DNA of 64,000 nucleotides from an uncultured Clostridia bacterium (lineage in GTDB: Bacteria; Bacillota; Clostridia; TANB77; CAG-508): assembly GCA_948524275.1 (NCBI GenBank), contig CAOSLI010000004.1, positions 75,082-139,081 on the forward strand, written 5' to 3'. Below the pieces are notes generated by a model that was given only the letters and a program-made list of their open reading frames with translations, searched no databases and was not told where the DNA came from. A program made the translations under genes and the position numbers. This document shows positions 59,401 to 64,000 of this stretch, piece after piece (position 1 is the stretch's first letter; each line of letters starts with the position of its first letter).

Positions 59401-61458
59401 TTAAAACCGCTTCCTATACTCTTCTGTTATCTTTGCTATTTCTCCATAACTATTACCTATATAAAATTCATTTTTCTCACTATTATATTGAATACTCTTA
59501 AAATATTCATATTGATCCTTAATTCTATCTTTTAATTGAAATTTTTGTTTTTTAATAAAACTTTTATAAAAATCTTTTGCCTCTATATTCCTTAATCTAT
59601 TAATTTCAAAATCATTAATATTTATCAAAGAATCAATAAATATATAACATATTTTATCAATAATATTTATTTCTTTCCAATTTGGATTACTTTTTATCTC
59701 ATTTTTTACTTTTTTAATTCTTTCTATTAATTCAGATATATTATTATAATATTTTTCTATTCCACATTCTATTATTATCCTTTCTATAATTGCTTCTTCA
59801 GAATTATCCTCTAAAAACAACTTATCTTCCTTTTTAATAATCTCTCTATTTTTTTCTTTCTTCTCTTCAGTTATTTTTAATTTTTCTTCTTTATATTCAA
59901 TCAATATTGGGTTTTCTACTATATCCTCTGATGCAAAACTTCTTAATTTTTCTATAGTACTACACATATTAGAATTTTTTCTGTTATATTCTTCTGTATT
60001 TATAAAATAAATCTGAGGTAATAATTTATTCAAATTATTTTTATCAGTTGTAAATACATCATTTAATCTATTAACTCTTCCAATTAAATTTACTATTTGC
60101 TTAGTACCTAAAGAATTTACCGTCATTATATATAAATTATCAACTGGCAAATTCATACCTTCTAATATTACATGATTTGCTATTAAATATTTTAGTTCCT
60201 TTATCGTCTTATATTTATATTCCAAATAATCTTTAATTTGGTCTGGCATCTTTCCATGAATATACACTATTCCATGTTTAATTAAATCTATAACATTAAA
60301 ATCTTCATGCACATATTTTTTCAAAGTATCTGCTAATAAATTTAATTCATTATTATTTATTTGTAAATCTTTATGTTTTTTTAATTCATTTGCAAATTTT
60401 TCAATCTTTACAGGTCTTGCAATAAAAACAAAATTTTTATCTTTTTCATTTTTTCTAATATAATCTATAACATTATTATTACATGATAAAATATAAAATT
60501 CATTCATAAATCGATTATATTTTAAAGAATTTCCATCTAATCTTAATTCAAATATTTCCGGTTCTTTCAAATTGAAATTTATTCTATACTCATCTACATT
60601 TCCATCTGTATATGACTTTAAATTCTTGCTATTATCCACTAATGGTGAAAGATATACTATTTTTTGTTCAGGATTCTTTAAGTAATTTTTGTTAATTAGT
60701 CTGGATAGAAGAATACTTCTATTATCATCAGATAATAAATTATGTGCTTCATCAATAAATATTTGATCAAAATAAAAATTATCTCTATCTAATAATCTTA
60801 ATCCTCTTTCTTGTGTTATTATAGCAATGAATTTATTCTCATTTTCATACATTTCATCAAACATTATTATTTTATAATTTAATCTTTGTTGCTTTATAAA
60901 ATTATATGTTTGATTAATTAATGATTTAGTAGGAACTACAATTCCAATCTTATCAAATTTATCTATTAATATTTTCTCTGAAATAATTGAACTTTTACCA
61001 TAAGATGTCGGTGCTATATATGCAATTTCGCTATTATTACTATATAGCAATTTATCTTGATTATATTTTTGCTCATATGTCTCTATAATTTCATTTTTCT
61101 TAAATTTACTCATTCCATTTTTTATAATTATATCATTTATTGAATTTAACTCTATTAAATTTAATTTAGTGATTACATTAGATATAGGATAGTACCCGAA
61201 ATTAATAGAAAAATCATATAATGGTTTGTAGTCATTATAACTAATAGAATATTTGAGAATAATATAATATGCAAGTTCTAAATATCCTGTATATTCATTA
61301 TTCAATTCATACTCTTTAGTTAATATAATAGCACTGGTTAACAAATACTCTTTTTCTTGTTCTGTAAGTTCTTGATTTAAATTTAATTTTTTTATTGATT
61401 CTTCAAAAAATTCAATATTTTTTAAACTAGTTAATTTTCTCTTTTCTTTACTATCCAT
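59401..61458 (-). CDS. DEAD/DEAH-box helicase of a Hachiman/AbpAB-like defence cassette
   Basis: A 685-residue superfamily 2 helicase. Motif I is APTSYGKSS (about 149-157), motif Ia VVPTKSLINQT, motif II DEAH (about 236), and motif VI IVNLIGRVNR (about 460). The N-terminal 130 residues are helical. The partner upstream is a small PD-(D/E)xK protein. A nuclease-helicase pair of this kind is the layout of Hachiman (HamA/HamB) and AbpAB anti-phage systems; the helicase here is shorter than typical HamB as I recall it. The family assignment is inference. Confidence 0.78.
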   Translation of the reverse strand: MDSKEKRKLTSLKNIEFFEESIKKLNLNQELTEQEKEYLLTSAIILTKEYELNNEYTGYLELAYYIILKYSISYNDYKPLYDFSINFGYYPISNVITKLNLIELNSINDIIIKNGMSKFKKNEIIETYEQKYNQDKLLYSNNSEIAYIAPTSYGKSSIISEKILIDKFDKIGIVVPTKSLINQTYNFIKQQRLNYKIIMFDEMYENENKFIAIITQERGLRLLDRDNFYFDQIFIDEAHNLLSDDNRSILLSRLINKNYLKNPEQKIVYLSPLVDNSKNLKSYTDGNVDEYRINFNLKEPEIFELRLDGNSLKYNRFMNEFYILSCNNNVIDYIRKNEKDKNFVFIARPVKIEKFANELKKHKDLQINNNELNLLADTLKKYVHEDFNVIDLIKHGIVYIHGKMPDQIKDYLEYKYKTIKELKYLIANHVILEGMNLPVDNLYIMTVNSLGTKQIVNLIGRVNRLNDVFTTDKNNLNKLLPQIYFINTEEYNRKNSNMCSTIEKLRSFASEDIVENPILIEYKEEKLKITEEKKEKNREIIKKEDKLFLEDNSEEAIIERIIIECGIEKYYNNISELIERIKKVKNEIKSNPNWKEINIIDKICYIFIDSLININDFEINRLRNIEAKDFYKSFIKKQKFQLKDRIKDQYEYFKSIQYNSEKNEFYIGNSYGEIAKITEEYRKRF

Positions 61459-61462
61459 ACAA

Positions 61463-62215
61463 TTAACTCCTTAAATATTCCATAAACAATTCTTCTGCCC
61501 CATTATTAATACATATTACTGTGATTTTATTAAACTCAAACGAATTTACTTTTTCTAATACTGTGTTATGAACAACATCTGATTTTTCTATATCTTTTTC
61601 TTCTATAAATTTTGTAGAACATGGAATTATGTTATATTCAGATAATTTATGAAATTTTTTATCAACAAATTCCTTAGACAATATATCTAACTGCTTTCTG
61701 ACATTTTCGGGTGCTAGTATATTTATATTACATGAATGATTGTATGCATTTTTCCATGGATTATTAGATGTTTTTCCTGTTATCTTGCTATTCAAGTCAT
61801 TATAAGCTTCACTTACTTTTGTATGATGTTTTACTGACCTATCTTTTGTAGATTTACTTTCGACAATCCATTCTTCATTATTTAAAGAAAAATAACCATC
61901 AAATCCTTTTTTCAGAGAATTTTCTTCTAAGTTTTGAAAAAGGCAATAGGGTGTGTATCCCTTATAATTCAAAAACAAATGAATAAAAAACTCAGCTATA
62001 GCACCAATTTGTTTTTTTCTGTCTTTTGTACTTATATATTCTAGTATCTCTTTTTTTACATGTTTAATATCATATTCATTTTGCCCTGCCCAAATCCTAC
62101 AAATATATTTATCTATTTGTATTTTTAATTCTTCACTAAGTTCATTTATAGTTATAATAAAAATATTTCTTTTATCATCCATCTTATATAATTCTACTTG
62201 CATGTATTCTTCCAT
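61463..62215 (-). CDS. PD-(D/E)xK nuclease of a Hachiman/AbpAB-like defence cassette
   Basis: A 250-residue protein. I chose ATG 62215 because AAAGGGGG lies just upstream; 62236 does not have a site. The nuclease core is GAIAEFFIHLF (E75), KKGFDGYF (D106) and WIVESKS (E119, K121), as in HamA/DUF1837-like effectors. The stop is 4 bases from the helicase start, so the two are translationally coupled. It probably cuts or nicks phage DNA once licensed by the helicase. Confidence 0.75.
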   Translation of the reverse strand: MEEYMQVELYKMDDKRNIFIITINELSEELKIQIDKYICRIWAGQNEYDIKHVKKEILEYISTKDRKKQIGAIAEFFIHLFLNYKGYTPYCLFQNLEENSLKKGFDGYFSLNNEEWIVESKSTKDRSVKHHTKVSEAYNDLNSKITGKTSNNPWKNAYNHSCNINILAPENVRKQLDILSKEFVDKKFHKLSEYNIIPCSTKFIEEKDIEKSDVVHNTVLEKVNSFEFNKITVICINNGAEELFMEYLRS

Positions 62216-62308
62216 ATCTGCCCCCTTTGATAACACTATATCACAAATTTAGCTTTTTTTCTACAAAATTTATTTTTATTCAATATACTAGATAATTAGT
62301 TATATAAT

Positions 62309-62680
62309 CTATCTTTCATATCTTCTATCTTTCTTCTTTTGTTTTTCCTTCCCCTTGGATTTTTCTTCAGTTTCTTTTATTTGCTCTTTCATACTAGGAA
62401 CATTATCTGTTACTTCAACACACATTCTAATTTCCTTTTTCACTCTTTTTAGTTCAGTTGTAATCAAAATTATTTGCTTTGTAATCTCACTTTTCTCTGT
62501 TTCATTAGCCACTTTTCCTCTTTTATAATACAATCTATTTCTAGTATTTAATATTTCTTGCTTTTCTCTTAATTTCTTTATTTTCAGTTCATCCACATTA
62601 TCTAATGTTTCTAATTTATATTTGCATAAGAATCTTATTTGCTCTGAATAATGATTGACACTACTTTTATATAAATTTAC
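62309..62680 (-). pseudogene. Relaxase C-terminal remnant (mobile element debris)
   Basis: An open frame without a start codon upstream of 62596. It reads YSEQIRFLCKYKLETLDNVD, then a Lys/Glu-rich coiled coil with KRVKKEIRMCVEVTDNVPSM and a Lys-rich tail. This pattern is that of the C-terminal tail of MobA/MobL-type relaxases from mobilizable elements. The nickase domain is absent. It marks an integrated element that has lost its transfer gene. Translation from the GTG at 62596 is possible but would make only the tail. Confidence 0.6.
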
Positions 62681-62684
62681 TTAT

Positions 62685-63776
62685 TTATAATAAATCCTTC
62701 CTCTTCTTCCTCGACGGCGTCTTCTTTTTCCTAGCATCCAAGATAGCTATATTAATGTACATTTGGAAGTTATCTGTATACACATGATTATCTATAAAAT
62801 TGCTAGCTATCTTATACTCATCATCAGTACAACAAACAATAAGATAAAACGCATTCATACAATCACTATATCTAATGTAATCACAAAGTTGATTCTCATA
62901 TCCAGCTTTCAAATATGAGCTATTTGCCTTTTTAACTTCAATTAGAATCTTCTCATCCTTCTGGTCTTTTCTAAATAATTTAAAATCAACCTTTCCATTT
63001 TTTATTAGAACCTCTCTTGAAATATCTACACCCTTTCCAATAAAATACGCATGCATTATATTTTCAATAATTACATGAATTCTATTTTCATTGACTGGCT
63101 TATTATTCTCAAAAAACAATTCGGCTAAACTGCCACTATTAATTCGTTGCTGTATATATCTAAATAGCTCACTTACCTCGCCTAATAATGTAACATGTTT
63201 GCTCTTATATTGTTTTTGAATATCTATTGGCAAAATCTCAAAATAATAATCAAGATTTATTCCTAACAATTTTGATATAGTTGGCATATTTGCTTTTTCT
63301 TCATTATATAAAGTTGGAAGTTCTACAAAGTCAATATCTTCGAAAATATTGCCACACATCTCATCTGGATCATAATATCCTTCTTCAATTTCTTTTATTG
63401 TAAAATTCTCGCCCCATTCTTTCTTTTCTTGCTTTGCACATTCATGAATTTCTTTTTTTAGTTCAGCATCGTAATACACTTTTTCAAAGTCTTTTCCCAT
63501 ATCCTTTTTTACAAGACACATCTCCTCTAAAAAATAATACAATGCAACTTCATGAAATGCCGTTAATTCATGCCAAAATAAATCTGCAGTCTACTCATAC
63601 AAATCCCTAAAAGTCTCAATACATTTCTGATACTGTTCTCTAAATAGATACTTTGGCATGTAGCACTCAATCATGTCTCCAACATCAATCTCTGGATCTC
63701 CAAATACTTCTGCTTCTAAATAATTGTGAATTATCTTGCAATATACAATAGTTCTTTCTGTATGTAAATTAATCAT
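62685..63776 (-). pseudogene. PD-(D/E)xK nuclease-like protein interrupted by an in-frame TAG
   Basis: From ATG 63776 (MINLHTERTIVYCKIIHNYL) the frame runs 61 codons to TAG (63591-63593), continues in the same frame with TADLFWHELTAFHEVALYYF, and then 285 further codons. The C-terminal part has NGKVDFKLFRKDQKDEKILI then EVKKANSSY, a PD-(D/E)xK core, so it may be an Mrr-like or abortive-infection nuclease. TAG could derive from CAG or GAG. A TTG restart at 63542 lacks a good ribosome binding site. Promoter: an extended -10 (TGATATAAT) near 63810. Confidence 0.65.
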
Positions 63777-63899
63777 ATTACTACTTCTCCTACTTCATTT
63801 TTTAATGGTTATTATATCACTTTATTTACTATATAAAAATAGTTTTTAGTGCAATTAGTTATTTTTAGACCACTTCTTGGTAAAACTTATAAAAAAGTA

Positions 63900-63929
63900 T
63901 TGACAAAATTAATTTAAGCGATGTATAAT
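63900..63929 (+). promoter_or_regulatory. Promoter of the initiator tRNA gene
   Basis: TTGACA (63900-63905), 18 bases, TATAAT (63924-63929) on the plus strand. Confidence 0.8.
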
Positions 63930-63947
63930 ATATAAGTATTTACACAT

Positions 63948-64000
<53 letters not shown>

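Noticed and set aside
43085..63593. Stop-codon recoding (TAA or TAG read as an amino acid)
   Set aside because: Many intact genes in the window end in TAA or TAG, so the two internal stops are better explained as mutations or errors.

Overview
The window is AT-rich DNA from a spore-forming member of the Bacillota, most likely an uncultured Clostridia lineage. The evidence is a spoIIAA-spoIIAB-sigF-spoIID-spoIIQ run, yqfC/yqfD, a pdaA-type deacetylase, CotF-like coat proteins, Gram-positive cell-wall genes, strong AGGAGG ribosome binding sites and near-consensus sigma-A promoters. Most genes are on the minus strand. I cannot name the genus.

Layout. 1-7 kb: start of a HAD phosphatase, CotF-like proteins, trmB, a FAD/Rieske oxidoreductase, a DUF4364 regulator and a large cell-wall-anchored fibro-slime/MucBP surface protein. 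7.5-15.3 kb: a long minus-strand operon pdaA-yqfC-yqfD-unknown-ybeY-dgkA/PAP2-DUF3048 (frameshifted)-era-yqzL-recO. 15.4-20.3 kb: a pilin-like protein fused to a formylglycine-enzyme-like domain, tRNA-Leu, small stand-alone genes, an XRE regulator with a palindromic operator, and veg. 20.5-27 kb: the stage II sporulation cluster and valS. 27-43 kb: housekeeping genes (SPFH protein, penicillin-binding protein, zinc ABC importer, M23 peptidase, topB, a ParE toxin-antitoxin pair, a YkvI-like carrier, trmL, a YjbR/MGMT fusion, an ArsC-like protein, a NUDIX hydrolase).

43-64 kb is a defence island with mobile-element debris. It holds a complete type II-A CRISPR-Cas locus: 11 repeats, leader, csn2, cas2, cas1, cas9 and a divergent tracrRNA. 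Next come two Fic proteins, a type IIG-like restriction/methylation enzyme followed by an HNH/DGQHR protein broken into three pieces, a nuclease-helicase cassette resembling Hachiman/AbpAB, a relaxase remnant and a broken PD-(D/E)xK nuclease. The window ends inside an initiator tRNA-Met gene. Many genes here carry frameshifts or nonsense codons, often at short A-runs, so this part is either decaying or contains assembly errors.

Unusual points: decayed CRISPR repeats lie outside the array with a phage head-protein remnant between them and the array; the CRISPR leader contains an inverted partial repeat; four isolated genes of higher GC share one architecture (strong promoter, 5' hairpin, strong RBS, own terminator); topB appears to be leaderless; a GC-rich nested palindrome sits inside the zinc operon.
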